The notes beneath the pieces are model-generated. The model made no database searches and was not told the DNA's origin. It was given only the letters and a program-made list of their open reading frames with translations. From JABAAI01 sp965261955 (lineage in GTDB: Bacteria > Spirochaetota > Leptospiria > Leptospirales > Leptonemataceae): a stretch of 64,000 nt of DNA. Positions 17,099 through 26,707 of this stretch are shown here, one piece after another (position 1 is the first letter of the stretch; each line of letters begins with the position of its first letter). Position numbers and translations under genes: made by a program. The stretch spans positions 620,001 through 684,000 of the forward strand of contig CBDHEM010000071.1 of the NCBI GenBank assembly GCA_965261955.1, written 5' to 3'.

Positions 17099-19564
17099 CT
17101 ATTTTTTTGTGATTTGTTTTTTCGATAATTTTTTCTTAATCAGACGAGCTGAAGGCCTCTTTCTTTTTTTTTGACTTCTCATTTTTTCTAAAAGAGCCGT
17201 CTCTTTTGAATCAGGATATTTAGGTCGTGAATGCACTGATGAAATCAAAACTTCAATAAACGCTTCTTTTATAATACGTAATTCACGTATCGTTAATTCA
17301 CAATCATCAAATTGATTTTCTAATATTTTCCCATTAATAATTTTCTGAATAAGGGAATCGATACTTTCTTTTTTATAACTACTCAAGGAACGACTAGCCG
17401 CTTCTAGAGAATCTGCCAACATGGCTATCGCTGTTTCTTTACTTTGCGGTTTTGGCCCTTTATATTGAAAATCTTCTTTGCGAACACGACGGCGATTTTT
17501 CTGCAAGGCTTTATGATAGAAAAAAGACATCGTGGACGTTCCATGATGCTCTGGAATGAAAGCAATCACTGATGGTGGTAAATGAGCAGCCTTTGCCATT
17601 TCAATACCATCTAATACATGCGATATAATAACTTTTGCAGCTTGGGAGGGATCATTTTTATCTATATTTTCTGGCTTTGGTATAAGATGTTGGTTTTCAA
17701 CAAAAAAACCTGCATTTACCATCTTACCTATGTCATGAAAGTAAATTCCCGTTCGGGCAAGAATAGTATTTAAGTTCAACTTCTCGCAGGCTTTTTCGGT
17801 GAGAGCAGCAACCATCATTGTATGAATCCAAGTTGAAGGTGCTTTTTGGAACAACTTTCTCAATAAAGGATGAGAAGGGTCCCCAAGTTCCATTAGTTTG
17901 AATCGTGTAGGAACATTAAAAATCGTTTCATATATGGGTAAAATACAAACAATCACTAACGGGCTAAGAGAAGTAAGAGCCGCCGTGCGTAAAGCATCGG
18001 CATAATTACTTGTGAGAGATAACGTTCCATTAAAGCTTTCCAGTATATCTCGATTGGTATGTAAATACCCAACGGTAACAAAAAATGAAGCGAGTATAAT
18101 AAGACCCACTGTAACAGAAACAAAATGTACGCGCTTTTTTATACGCGCTCCCAATGTTAAACCAATCAAGGCAGTACTCACAGAAATCAAAAAAGAAATC
18201 CCATCATACTGACTGGCTACTATAGTTAAAAAAGACATGTACAACACGACGGGAATGCTAAATCTCTCTCCAAAAATAAGAGCCAGCAATACACTAAAAC
18301 CCGCGATGGGGACCCAAGAGGCAAAGAAATGTGTTATCTCATTTGTTTTAATACCATCAGACCAAAGATTCTGAATCAAAAGCAAACTGAGAGAAAAAAC
18401 CCAAAGAGTTGTAAAAATAACAAGATTGGTACCAATTTCATTGGTACGCTTATCCGAAAAGCGTAACATGAAATAAATAACAAATGCAAAAAAAATAATT
18501 TGTTGTATAGAGATGGAAAGGAAGCGTCGAAGAATTTCCCACCAACGATCCGATTGATGAATTCGTAAGGCTTCATATATATTTTCCGTTATGACATCAC
18601 CTTGGCGGACAATGGTTTCCCCACGCTTAATTTGCAAAACATAATCTCCAATAGAAACATTACTACGCTCTTTTTCTTGTGCCTCTAGAGTCTTGCCCTT
18701 ATCAAAGCGACAAGCATCTAAACGATAAAGATAAATACGTGCTAGTTTCAAAAATACCTTTTGTTGTAACAGAGATAGATCGATAAAAAGACTATGAAGC
18801 AATTTTTTGAAATCTGTAAGGGTACGAGTATCAGTGTAAATTTGTTTACGAGTGATCACATTTTTCCAAGGTAAATCAACATCTCCTCCAATTCCTTGCT
18901 TGATATCATGAACACGAATAGTTGTACCATGAAAATCTTGGTACAATGGATCTTTTTCCTCCTCTTTTAGTATGGCATATCTCTCAAAAATTGTATTTAC
19001 AATCTGACGAATTCTCCGATTTATATTTTTTGATGAAAAGAATAATAATTGCTGCCATTCATCCGCACGTAGACTTTTCCAACGTTTAATTTTAGAAAGG
19101 GAACACTGTATGATATCTTCCTTTTTTTTAGAAATAATTCGACAAAGACGTATATTTCGAATATCTTGATTTAACATTTCTTGAAACGATGTTCCTTGTT
19201 CTCCTTTTTCGTTTCCTTTTGCCTTTCTTTCCAATACAGAAAAATCACGTGTAATATGAAGAGGCGTTCTCTTTGCTGCTTCCTCCTGTGCTTTTTGATA
19301 TTGTTTCTCTAATAAAAACTCAACATCCGTTATTGCAATTAGATCTTCAGTAGCATTACGACTTATACTCCAAGGCCCATTTTCATTTAGATCTATTTCA
19401 AATTGAACAAGGCTAGGAGAAATCAAACTAAAGGTTGTCACTAAAAATGTGATCACAAGAAAAAAAATCTGCAAAACACGTATATTTATATTTCGCAAAT
19501 TGATCAATTGACTTAAATAAGAATAAATATTTTGCCTGATATTTTGAATTATTTTATATTTCAT
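17099..19564 (-). CDS. 7TM-HD family phosphodiesterase, PgpH type
   Basis: 821 residues. An N-terminal membrane helix is followed by a long extracytoplasmic domain (about residues 55-340, the 7TMR-HDED region with QEEAAKRTPLHITRDFSVLE), a multi-helix membrane block, and a C-terminal HD domain. The HD domain shows ALTEKACEKLNLN, the HDIG core FHDIGKM near residue 606, VISHVLDGIEMAKAAHLP, and EHHGTSTMSFFYHKA. In Firmicutes and others this family (PgpH/YqfF) degrades cyclic di-AMP. The phoH gene lies just upstream, a common pairing with this family and with ybeY. The C-terminus is a very basic tail (KKRKRPSARLIKKKLSKKQ). The c-di-AMP role is inferred from the family. Confidence 0.85.
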   Translation of the reverse strand: MKYKIIQNIRQNIYSYLSQLINLRNINIRVLQIFFLVITFLVTTFSLISPSLVQFEIDLNENGPWSISRNATEDLIAITDVEFLLEKQYQKAQEEAAKRTPLHITRDFSVLERKAKGNEKGEQGTSFQEMLNQDIRNIRLCRIISKKKEDIIQCSLSKIKRWKSLRADEWQQLLFFSSKNINRRIRQIVNTIFERYAILKEEEKDPLYQDFHGTTIRVHDIKQGIGGDVDLPWKNVITRKQIYTDTRTLTDFKKLLHSLFIDLSLLQQKVFLKLARIYLYRLDACRFDKGKTLEAQEKERSNVSIGDYVLQIKRGETIVRQGDVITENIYEALRIHQSDRWWEILRRFLSISIQQIIFFAFVIYFMLRFSDKRTNEIGTNLVIFTTLWVFSLSLLLIQNLWSDGIKTNEITHFFASWVPIAGFSVLLALIFGERFSIPVVLYMSFLTIVASQYDGISFLISVSTALIGLTLGARIKKRVHFVSVTVGLIILASFFVTVGYLHTNRDILESFNGTLSLTSNYADALRTAALTSLSPLVIVCILPIYETIFNVPTRFKLMELGDPSHPLLRKLFQKAPSTWIHTMMVAALTEKACEKLNLNTILARTGIYFHDIGKMVNAGFFVENQHLIPKPENIDKNDPSQAAKVIISHVLDGIEMAKAAHLPPSVIAFIPEHHGTSTMSFFYHKALQKNRRRVRKEDFQYKGPKPQSKETAIAMLADSLEAASRSLSSYKKESIDSLIQKIINGKILENQFDDCELTIRELRIIKEAFIEVLISSVHSRPKYPDSKETALLEKMRSQKKRKRPSARLIKKKLSKKQITKK

Positions 19565-19678
19565 TATTATATTTAGTCACACTAGAAAAAACCCATATTT
19601 TTTTAACAAAATTTTTATAAAAGTTATCTATAATTATCGAAAGGATAAAAAAGTAAAGAATATATTTCAAAACATATC

Positions 19679-20677
19679 CTATTCCATATCTGACTTAGTC
19701 TCTAGTTTATCGAAAGTATCAAAAGCATTGATCATTTTCTCAACTAGAAGGTTACGTACAATATCTTCCCCAGTAAAGTAGATTACTTCTATTTCTTTGA
19801 GCGAAAACAGTATTTTTGCCGTTTGCATAAGCCCAGATTTTCCTGGAGCAAGATCTACTTGCGTAACATCCCCACTTAAGCATATTGATGTATTTCTACC
19901 CAGCCTTGTTAAAATCATTTTAAGTTGTTTTGTTGTACAATTTTGCCCTTCATCCAAAAGAACCACAGCATTATTCAATGTTCTCCCTCGCATATAAGCC
20001 AGAGGAGCGATTTCAATTTGTCTGCTTCCAATCATATCATTCACCTGTTTTCTTCCTAGACATTCATAAAGAGAATCATAAAGAGGACGAAGATAGGGAT
20101 CAATTTTTTGTTCGAGATCACCCGGCAAAAAGCCTAAAGACTCCCCAGCCTCCACTGCTGGCCGTGTAATTATCATTTGATTCCGTTTCCCTTGAGTTAC
20201 GAGATGACAAGCAGCAGCAATGCTTAAAAAAGTCTTCCCTGTTCCCGCAGGCCCTATTCCTATTGTGATCGGATTTTGTATAATAGAATTCACATATTGT
20301 TGTTGGTTTTTTCCTTTGGCTTGAATAGAGCGTCCTCGTTCCGTCACAAAAACAATCTGATTGGTTTTGTTTTGTGAATCGGTATTTTCGATCTCCATAT
20401 CTTTTTTCAGTTCAGTATAAAAAAATTTCCAACCTGCTTCCTCTTCTTGATTATATTCTTTTTGGAGAAAATAATAAGCCTGTAATTTATTTAAATAAGC
20501 TTCTGCAAATTTGATTCTTTTTTCTTTATCAAAAGTTGCTTCAATATAAAAAAAGTCTCCACGAGGAATTAGACGAATATTTAAGAGACTCTCTATTTCA
20601 TGGATACGGTCATCTGCTATGCCAAAAATTCTTTGGGCAAGATTTCTTGTTTTACACTGGTATCTAATTCGTTTCAA
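19679..20677 (-). CDS. phoH: PhoH-family ATPase
   Basis: 332 residues. Walker A GPAGTGKTFLS lies at residues 142-152, Walker B is LLDEGQNCT (the family's DEAQN with Gly), and SGDVTQVDL plus GRTLNNA are typical. The N-terminal part (to about 110) resembles the KH-like PhoH N-domain. PhoH (YbeZ) proteins are RNA-associated ATPases linked with YbeY and ribosome/RNA quality control. The start is TTG at 20677, with AGGA about 10 bases upstream; no ATG fits. It is followed after 114 bp by the 7TM-HD gene on the same strand. Confidence 0.9.
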   Translation of the reverse strand: MKRIRYQCKTRNLAQRIFGIADDRIHEIESLLNIRLIPRGDFFYIEATFDKEKRIKFAEAYLNKLQAYYFLQKEYNQEEEAGWKFFYTELKKDMEIENTDSQNKTNQIVFVTERGRSIQAKGKNQQQYVNSIIQNPITIGIGPAGTGKTFLSIAAACHLVTQGKRNQMIITRPAVEAGESLGFLPGDLEQKIDPYLRPLYDSLYECLGRKQVNDMIGSRQIEIAPLAYMRGRTLNNAVVLLDEGQNCTTKQLKMILTRLGRNTSICLSGDVTQVDLAPGKSGLMQTAKILFSLKEIEVIYFTGEDIVRNLLVEKMINAFDTFDKLETKSDME

Positions 20678-20748
20678 AAATATATCCTAGGCATACAAGT
20701 AGGATACTAACAGATGGCAACATTTTTTCAATCGAATTTTACCATAAT

Positions 20749-20857
20749 GAGACTGTTGCAAAATACAGAGAAAGTAAGAAAATACACGTTTAAAATGCCG
20801 TCAATTGTCGTTTTACTGCATTTGCTTTCATCTTTCTTACTTTTTGTAACAGTCCCA
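20749..20857. repeat. MITE-like palindromic repeat, copy 2
   Basis: Ends GAGACTGTTGCAAAATACAG and, inverted, TGGGACTGTTACAAAAAG. The arms also carry AAAGTAAGAAA at both sides, so the transcript can form a long hairpin. It lies between the divergent phoH and flgN-like genes. Confidence 0.8.
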
Positions 20858-20931
20858 TAGCATAAAATAATGATATAGCATTGATAAAAATGTACCGACG
20901 GGGATAGTGTGGGAGTATAGGAGAAAAGATT

Positions 20932-21450
20932 GTGATTATAGATGTGCTAAAAAAAGAAATTCATCTCTTTCAAAAAATTTTGAAACTAGAAAACGCAAAA
21001 CGTAAGAGCATACTCTCTGCCGACGGAGTAAAACTAGAAAAAATATCTCGTCAATCAGAACAATACAGTCAAAAGCTAGAAACTTTAGAAAAAAGTGTGT
21101 GGCAAAAAATTGATCACCTTTATTCAGATGAAAAATCCTCAGAACAAAGGAATAGGAAAAGCTTAAAAGAAATTATAGATTCCACTCCAACAAAAGAAAC
21201 AGAAAAAATAAAAGAACTAGAAAAAGTGGGAAAGCTTTATAAAAAACTGGTATTACGACTAAAAAGAATTGTAGAAGCAAATCAAACACTCATGCAAGAG
21301 ACAAACGGTAGAATACAACAGACGTTAGCAGACTTCCAAAAAACAGAAAAACACACAAATGGGGGGCTACTCTATACTCATAAAAATACTCCTTCCCCTT
21401 CCCTTCACTTACATAAGGCAGAAGGGAAAATACTCAACACCGATGCCTAG
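20932..21450 (+). CDS. FlgN-like flagellar chaperone
   Basis: 172 residues, nearly all helical and charged. The N-terminal pattern (VLKKEIHLFQKILKLENAKRKSILSADGVKLEKISRQ) is that of FlgN family proteins, which hold hook-filament junction proteins before export. A proline-rich, polar tail follows from about residue 140. The start is GTG at 20932, preceded by TAGGAGA at good spacing. No other flagellar gene is in the window, so the call rests on the helical pattern alone; it could be another coiled-coil protein. Confidence 0.5.
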   Translation: MIIDVLKKEIHLFQKILKLENAKRKSILSADGVKLEKISRQSEQYSQKLETLEKSVWQKIDHLYSDEKSSEQRNRKSLKEIIDSTPTKETEKIKELEKVGKLYKKLVLRLKRIVEANQTLMQETNGRIQQTLADFQKTEKHTNGGLLYTHKNTPSPSLHLHKAEGKILNTDA

Positions 21451-21524
21451 CTATGTCTAGCATGGATAAGAAGTCAATCAATTAGTCAATTTAGCACCAA
21501 ACAACTGATTTATTTTTATAACGA

Positions 21525-22811
21525 TTAGGGGCAAGACATAGTTTCATTTATGACTTGGCCTTGATCAGGGATGGTAATAGACATCATGGCTGAGCCAACC
21601 AGAGGTTCTGGATAGCCATTATCATCATTAGCGTGATAACACAGTAACTGGTAGGAACCCGGCATTATATGGTTCAGCTGGTTATTCGTACCAGATCGAG
21701 CTGGAGTTGCTGCATAAGGTAAGCTATTGGCACGATCTGTTTCTGCATTTTCATACAAAGCATAATAATGTCCAGCCGCTACTGTCCCCGTATTATTGAT
21801 AACAAGACGAGAAACCCGATGAGGATAAAATAAGCGAGCACGCATAAGTACATTACCACCCAAACGAGAGCTCGTATTGTTTCCAGTATCCTCATGGTTT
21901 ACACGCCAATCACTAAAAGTAATCACAGAACGTTTCACATCTTGCCGACCCGTTTGTACTGTTGTAATACTATGAGCCATTAGATTTTCTTTCATATTGA
22001 AACGTATTTCTAGAACTATTGGCAAATAGTCAGAACCCTTTCTGAGTACACTTTGATTATTTTTCACACGATAGTGTAAGGGGAACCATTCCGGAACGTT
22101 TCGACGACCATCGGGAACATTAGGAGGAACAGAAACAAAGCCTGTGATGTTTTCTCCTCTAAGTCTTGCATTATCAAAAAGAACATTTTCTTTTAGTACA
22201 CTATTTTGATAGGCCCATCCAGTTACAATGCGACGTACAAATACCCCCACATGAATATAATCCTGATCACTCACATCATTACTTGAATAGATCGCTCCTT
22301 TCCCATTCATAAAGTCTTTAAATTTATTCAATCCATCATTTTGGAAACAACTATCCGCGTCACTACTTGTGGCATAAAATTGATTACAATACACTTGACG
22401 ACTGTTGGAGACAATATCCCAAAAATTTTCTGAGTCATCTGGACTAGTGACAGCGTCAAGATTCGTATTTTGAGGAGACAAACGTATCCCCCCAATATCA
22501 ATATATAAGGGAAGCTTGTCATAAGCAGGAAGGCAAGTTTGACTGGAATAAGGATTACATCCATTCATCTGATGTTCTATAGTACCACCGAAATCATCAT
22601 CTGGATGATCCACAAAAAGCTTGTTTCCATTGATTTCATTAAAATTCAATGGGCTATCTGAAGCATAGCTACCTTTTAGTACAATCGTCATACGACTATT
22701 CAGCAAATAAGAAAGTAAAACCTCTCCATCATTTCCTAGGCATTGCAAACTCCAAAAAAGTAAAAAGAAAATCATTCTTTTCTTACATAAATTTTTTCTT
22801 TTTTTTCTCAC
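21525..22811 (-). CDS. Hypothetical exported protein
   Basis: 428 residues with a lysine-rich start and a hydrophobic signal segment (MIFFLLFWSLQCLGND). The rest is polar, strand-rich and has several Cys (GCNPYSSQTCLP, YCNQFYATSSDADSCFQ), which suggests a disulphide-bonded secreted or surface protein. No known domain recognised. The C-terminal part (RLVINNTGTVAAGHYYALYE, PGSYQLLCYHANDDNGY) looks like a beta-sandwich. It starts immediately after the stop of the beta-barrel gene upstream, so lipA, the barrel gene and this gene form one transcript. Confidence 0.6.
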   Translation of the reverse strand: MRKKRKNLCKKRMIFFLLFWSLQCLGNDGEVLLSYLLNSRMTIVLKGSYASDSPLNFNEINGNKLFVDHPDDDFGGTIEHQMNGCNPYSSQTCLPAYDKLPLYIDIGGIRLSPQNTNLDAVTSPDDSENFWDIVSNSRQVYCNQFYATSSDADSCFQNDGLNKFKDFMNGKGAIYSSNDVSDQDYIHVGVFVRRIVTGWAYQNSVLKENVLFDNARLRGENITGFVSVPPNVPDGRRNVPEWFPLHYRVKNNQSVLRKGSDYLPIVLEIRFNMKENLMAHSITTVQTGRQDVKRSVITFSDWRVNHEDTGNNTSSRLGGNVLMRARLFYPHRVSRLVINNTGTVAAGHYYALYENAETDRANSLPYAATPARSGTNNQLNHIMPGSYQLLCYHANDDNGYPEPLVGSAMMSITIPDQGQVINETMSCP

Positions 22812-23444
22812 TTAAAATACATAACCAAACAAAACACCAAACCTTATGAATTCACCATTAATGATACTAAAATTTTGTGCTTCTCTAAAACGAACATCAA
22901 CATGTGCTGGTATTTCGGGGCTCTCTTGGCTATCTTTCGGGGCATCTAAATGTTTTTCATATATATGGAAATAATCAAAACGAACCCCAATGCGTAAAAA
23001 ACGAGTAGCCAAAATTGAAATCTCAAAACCTAACAAAAGAAATGGATCCCAACCACTCACGTTATTGGGACGAACCTCTATATAGCTAGAACCTAAACCC
23101 AGCTTTGCAAATAGGTCAAGGCGCCCTTCTGTTGGTAAACGATAGGCTAGGGCTGTATAGAGGGGTACGATAAATAATTTTTGAGGCTGCTCACCTTGCA
23201 TAAATACCCACGCTACGCCCAACTCTGTATATAAAGGTTTTGGCCAATGAGTACGATAGTTGAGGCCTGCTCCTAAATTCGGATCCAAAATATTGGACAA
23301 TTCTGAAGAAGGTAAAGGTCCAAAAACATCCAAGGAGATTGAAATTTCTTGTTTCCGTTGAGAAACAACAACCTGTCCCCAGACAGATTTGAACCCCATA
23401 AATAAAAAATAAATTAGAAAAAGATGGATGTATAGAGTTTTCAC
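22812..23444 (-). CDS. Outer-membrane beta-barrel protein
   Basis: 210 residues. A signal peptide (LYIHLFLIYFLFMGFKSVWG, cleavage before Q) is followed by alternating strands with aromatic girdles (LYTELGVAWVFMQG, LDLFAKLGLGSSYIEV, LRIGVRFDYFHIYE) and a C-terminal phenylalanine in FIRFGVLFGYVF, the expected BAM signal. This is the pattern of small 8-stranded OmpA/OmpW-like barrels. The start is GTG at 23444, overlapping the lipA stop (TAGTG), so translation is probably coupled. Function unknown. Confidence 0.7.
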   Translation of the reverse strand: MKTLYIHLFLIYFLFMGFKSVWGQVVVSQRKQEISISLDVFGPLPSSELSNILDPNLGAGLNYRTHWPKPLYTELGVAWVFMQGEQPQKLFIVPLYTALAYRLPTEGRLDLFAKLGLGSSYIEVRPNNVSGWDPFLLLGFEISILATRFLRIGVRFDYFHIYEKHLDAPKDSQESPEIPAHVDVRFREAQNFSIINGEFIRFGVLFGYVF

Positions 23445-24349
23445 TAAGTGCTATTTATAAATTTCTCAAAACTTTCTTTGGCATGATATGAAGACCTAAC
23501 TAAGGGACCAGCTTCAACATACCCCATCCCTTTTTTAAGGGCATATTGTTTCAATCTACGAAAGAATGATAAAGGAAAATATTTTTTTACATGGGCATGT
23601 TGTATCGTTGGTTGTAAATATTGACCAATAGTCAATATTTTCACGCCACAAGCAATCAGGTCATTAATCACTTCACAAATCTCTCGAAACCTTTCTCCAA
23701 GACCCAATATAATACCGCTTTTTGTTATAAAGCCTCTTTGATGGGAAAGTTTCAGAACTTCCAAAGAATTTTGATAATGAGATTGAGGACAGATTGACTT
23801 ATAAAGATCAGGTACAGTTTCCACGTTATGGTTAATGATATTTGGTTTGGCCTCCCAAATACGTTCTAAATTTTCTACCTTGGCCTTAAAATCAGGGATC
23901 AAAACCTCGATTGTAGTCTGCGGGTTTTTCTGACGCACCGCTCGGATTGTTTGTGCGAAGTGAGTACTCCCACAATCTTTTAGATCGTCTCTATCCACAG
24001 AAGTGATCACAACATGCTGTATTCCCATTGTAAAAACTGCATCGGCTAAACTTTCAGCTTCGTCATTTTGTAGAGGTAAAGGGCGACCTGTCGAAACATT
24101 ACAAAAACCACATCGCCTTGTACAATGATCTCCCATTATCATGAAAGTAGCTGTACCTTGGGCCCAACAATGACTTAAATTTGGACAAGCGGCTTCTTGA
24201 CAAACAGTATGCAAACCTCCCTTCTCAACATGCTTACGAGTTGCACTTGTACTGAGTGCATTCTTATTCCATTCTTCAGACACACCAAAGGGCACCTTAA
24301 CTTTTAAATAATTGGGAAAAGACTTATACCTGACTATTTTAGAACTCAT
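23444..24349 (-). CDS. lipA: Lipoyl synthase (radical SAM)
   Basis: About 301 residues. It inserts two sulphurs into protein-bound octanoyl groups to make lipoate for 2-oxoacid dehydrogenases and the glycine cleavage system. The auxiliary cluster cysteines are seen in CQEAACPNLSHC, the radical SAM cluster in CTRRCGFC, and the C-terminal RSSYHA supplies the conserved serine. Other family segments: GTATFMIMGDHCTRRCGFC, VVITSVDRDDLKDCGS, NHNVETVPDLY and TKSGIILGLGE. I chose ATG at 24349; a TTG at 24358 would add three residues. It is first in a three-gene minus-strand group with two envelope proteins, an unusual context for lipA. Confidence 0.95.
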   Translation of the reverse strand: MSSKIVRYKSFPNYLKVKVPFGVSEEWNKNALSTSATRKHVEKGGLHTVCQEAACPNLSHCWAQGTATFMIMGDHCTRRCGFCNVSTGRPLPLQNDEAESLADAVFTMGIQHVVITSVDRDDLKDCGSTHFAQTIRAVRQKNPQTTIEVLIPDFKAKVENLERIWEAKPNIINHNVETVPDLYKSICPQSHYQNSLEVLKLSHQRGFITKSGIILGLGERFREICEVINDLIACGVKILTIGQYLQPTIQHAHVKKYFPLSFFRRLKQYALKKGMGYVEAGPLVRSSYHAKESFEKFINST

Positions 24350-24366
24350 CCTTCTCAATTGGGGAG

Positions 24367-24473
24367 GGGGTTATTGTAAAATGCAGACAAAGTAAGAAAA
24401 TACCCGTCTAAAATACCCAAAATCGGTACTTTACTGCATTTACTCCATTTACTCCACTTTTTACACCAGCCCA
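24367..24473. repeat. MITE-like palindromic repeat, copy 3
   Basis: The ends are more diverged (GGGTTATTGTAAAATGCAG; inverted ATGGGCTGGTGTAAAAAGT), but the AAAGTAAGAAAATACCCGTC internal segment matches copies 2 and 5. It lies between the divergent lipA and coaD starts, about 18 bp from lipA, so it may form part of their control region. Confidence 0.65.
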
Positions 24474-24541
24474 TGAGACTTCCATCTATCTTTACTGGCA
24501 ACTGAAAAAACATTGACAAACTGACAAAGCATCTTTGTGGT

Positions 24542-25051
24542 ATGGACAGATTGAGAATTGCTGTTTATCCTGGCTCCTTTGACCCCACTACCAACGGGCA
24601 TATTGATATCATTTTACGTGCCCAAAGACTTTTTGACCATGTGATCGTAGGTGTCGCTCAGAACACATCCAAGAAATACCTATTCACAATGGAAGAGCGT
24701 CAAAAATTACTCCAAGAGACACTGTCTGAGATGAAAATTCAAAATGTGGAAGTCACCACTTTTTCTATACTACTGGTCGATTTTGTACGTCAAAAAAATG
24801 CCTGTGCTGTCATACGAGGTTTACGGGCGGTTAGTGATTTTGATTATGAATATGCGATGTACCAAGTAAACGCAGAAATGTGTCCAGAAACGGATACCGT
24901 ATTTCTACTAGCATCAAGTGAATATTCATTTTTATCTAGTACTATACTCAAAGAGATTGCACGCTATGGGAAAAGCCTACTAAAGTATACTCCGCCTCTG
25001 GTAAATCAAGCCCTTCTAGAAAAATTTTCATTTCATGAAAAAAATGAGTGA
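24542..25051 (+). CDS. coaD: Phosphopantetheine adenylyltransferase
   Basis: 169 residues, the family's normal length. It makes dephospho-CoA from 4'-phosphopantetheine and ATP. The N-terminal nucleotidyltransferase signature is clear: AVYPGSFDPTTNGHIDII, with H20 the TxGH histidine. Also seen are RGLRAVSDFDYEY and the C-terminal SSTILKEIARYG. The ATG at 24542 is the only sensible start. An 8-bp perfect hairpin (GAGTGAAA/TTTCACTC, 25046-25066) overlaps the stop codon and may slow or end transcription. Confidence 0.95.
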   Translation: MDRLRIAVYPGSFDPTTNGHIDIILRAQRLFDHVIVGVAQNTSKKYLFTMEERQKLLQETLSEMKIQNVEVTTFSILLVDFVRQKNACAVIRGLRAVSDFDYEYAMYQVNAEMCPETDTVFLLASSEYSFLSSTILKEIARYGKSLLKYTPPLVNQALLEKFSFHEKNE

Positions 25052-25143
25052 AAGTATTTTTCACTCTGAAATTAGAAAACTATTTCATAAAATGCTAAGT
25101 AAACCTGCCGCTAAAAACACATTGATCTTTTCTTTTTTTGGGG

Positions 25144-25252
25144 GGAAACTGTTGCAAAATACAAAAAAACAGGAAGTTGACCTTATAAATGATGCAAATC
25201 AGCGTTTCACGACATTTTATTTGCCCTTACTTACATTTCATAACGCTCCCCC
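25144..25252. repeat. MITE-like palindromic repeat, copy 4
   Basis: The left end AAACTGTTGCAAAATACAAA is well kept; the right end (ATTTCATAACGCTCCCC) is decayed. The middle carries AAACAGGAAGTTGACC and AAATCAGCG, shared with copies 1 and 6. It lies between coaD and the symporter gene. Confidence 0.65.
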
Positions 25253-25280
25253 CCTTCGTAACGATTGAATAGCGTCTCAT

Positions 25281-26702
25281 ATGAATCCTCTCTTTTATAG
25301 TTTTGAATTTATACTACTCATTAGTGTTTATATTTCGATAACTCTCGCTTTAGCCTATTTTACTTACCAATCAAAAGTAAATGACGATGACTATTTTTTT
25401 GCGAAACAAAAAATCTCTTTTTTCCCAGCACTAGTTTCTAGTGTTGCTACAGAAAGTTCTGTAGCAACTATTCTCATTTTTCCACAAATCGGATTTCAAC
25501 AAAAAATCAGCCTCCTTTATTTACCCCTAGGTTTTATAGTGGGTCGTTATATAGTCTCACGATACTATTTGCCTTTTCTTTATAAGAATCGAACGCTCTC
25601 TATTTATGAAAAAGCATGTCAGAATAAAAAAGGCCAAGGTTTACTTAGCTATGCCTTTCTACTCACAAAATTTCTTTCTAGTGGTGTCCGTTTTTTTTTG
25701 GGGGCCCATGCTTTATCTATTTTATTTTCCGGACAAATTTGGTTCTGGCTTATTCTGATGGCTGGTATATGTGGAATATATAGCCTTTCCGGAGGGCTTC
25801 GAGCCGTAGTCTGGACAGATCAAATCCAAGGAGGGCTTATATTTTTCGTGGGGATAGGATTGCTTGCTTTTATAGCTGTTGATTTTTTTCTACAAAATAT
25901 CGATCCTCTATCTCTGATTTTATCCTCAATTGACTATTTTGATTCTAATATGGCTGTGGAAAATGCTTACTTTAGTCCTGTACTTTTTTTGGGAGGACTT
26001 GTTTTATCAATAGGCAGTCATGGAACGGATCAAGACTTGCTACAAAGGATACTATCTACAAACACACTAAAAAAAGCACAAAAAGCCCTTTTTTACTCTG
26101 GTCTTGGAGCTTTTAGTGTTATCTCTATCTACCTTTTTTTAGGTTTTTTTCTATCTTTTCAAAACCAACAGGGGCTCTCTCCGGAGACGCCTCTGATTGA
26201 CTACGTGCTTTTCACAAAAAGCAACTGGCTCACTAGCTTTTTTTCTATTCTTGTCTTTGCTGCGACAATGAGCACCATTGACTCAGCTCTCCATTCCACA
26301 AGTGCTGTATGGAAGGCATTGCTAACTTCTAAGAGTAGAATCTCTTCTCTTCCTCCACAATTTTTTTCTTTCCTCTCTCTTCTGTTTTTGTACATTTTTG
26401 CTCAGGGAGCTACATATGTACATAGCTATGCAAAAGATTTCTTATCCATAGCTATGGGTTCCATGAATTATATCAATGGAGCCTTGATTGCTATTTTCAC
26501 AATTTCTATTTTCAACATGAAAAAACTCACTACACAAACTATAGCCATAGTTTTAGTTTCTAATTTTTGTATCACACTAGTGGCAAATCTTTCTTTCCCT
26601 TCACTTGCATGGCCCTATGTTACCTTACTATCTACTACAAGCTCTCTATTCCTTACAATCTTACTAGAAAAAAGAAAGATAAAAAAAGCTAATTTCATCT
26701 GA
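25281..26702 (+). CDS. Sodium:solute symporter family protein
   Basis: 473 residues and about 12-13 membrane helices, as in the SSS (SLC5-like) family. Family marks: YFFAKQKISFFPALVSSVATESS after the first helix, the GGLRAVVWTDQIQGGLIF segment in the middle, the SHGTDQDLLQRILSTNTLKKA loop (the family's GxDQ..QR), and AATMSTIDSALHSTS corresponding to the Na+-site helix. The substrate cannot be told. The next gene, folP, begins 5 bp after the stop, so the two are co-transcribed, which may hint at a pterin- or amino-acid-type solute, but that is only a guess. Confidence 0.8.
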   Translation: MNPLFYSFEFILLISVYISITLALAYFTYQSKVNDDDYFFAKQKISFFPALVSSVATESSVATILIFPQIGFQQKISLLYLPLGFIVGRYIVSRYYLPFLYKNRTLSIYEKACQNKKGQGLLSYAFLLTKFLSSGVRFFLGAHALSILFSGQIWFWLILMAGICGIYSLSGGLRAVVWTDQIQGGLIFFVGIGLLAFIAVDFFLQNIDPLSLILSSIDYFDSNMAVENAYFSPVLFLGGLVLSIGSHGTDQDLLQRILSTNTLKKAQKALFYSGLGAFSVISIYLFLGFFLSFQNQQGLSPETPLIDYVLFTKSNWLTSFFSILVFAATMSTIDSALHSTSAVWKALLTSKSRISSLPPQFFSFLSLLFLYIFAQGATYVHSYAKDFLSIAMGSMNYINGALIAIFTISIFNMKKLTTQTIAIVLVSNFCITLVANLSFPSLAWPYVTLLSTTSSLFLTILLEKRKIKKANFI

Positions 26703-26707
26703 AATTC

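Noticed and set aside
16905..17174. 89-codon basic ORF after structured element A
   Set aside because: It overlaps the 3' end of the 7TM-HD gene on the other strand and its composition is irregular; a GGTG-ATG start is the only support.
25035..25268. 77-codon ORF after coaD
   Set aside because: Its second half is MITE copy 4 and its first half overlaps the coaD stop and a hairpin; no protein-like pattern.
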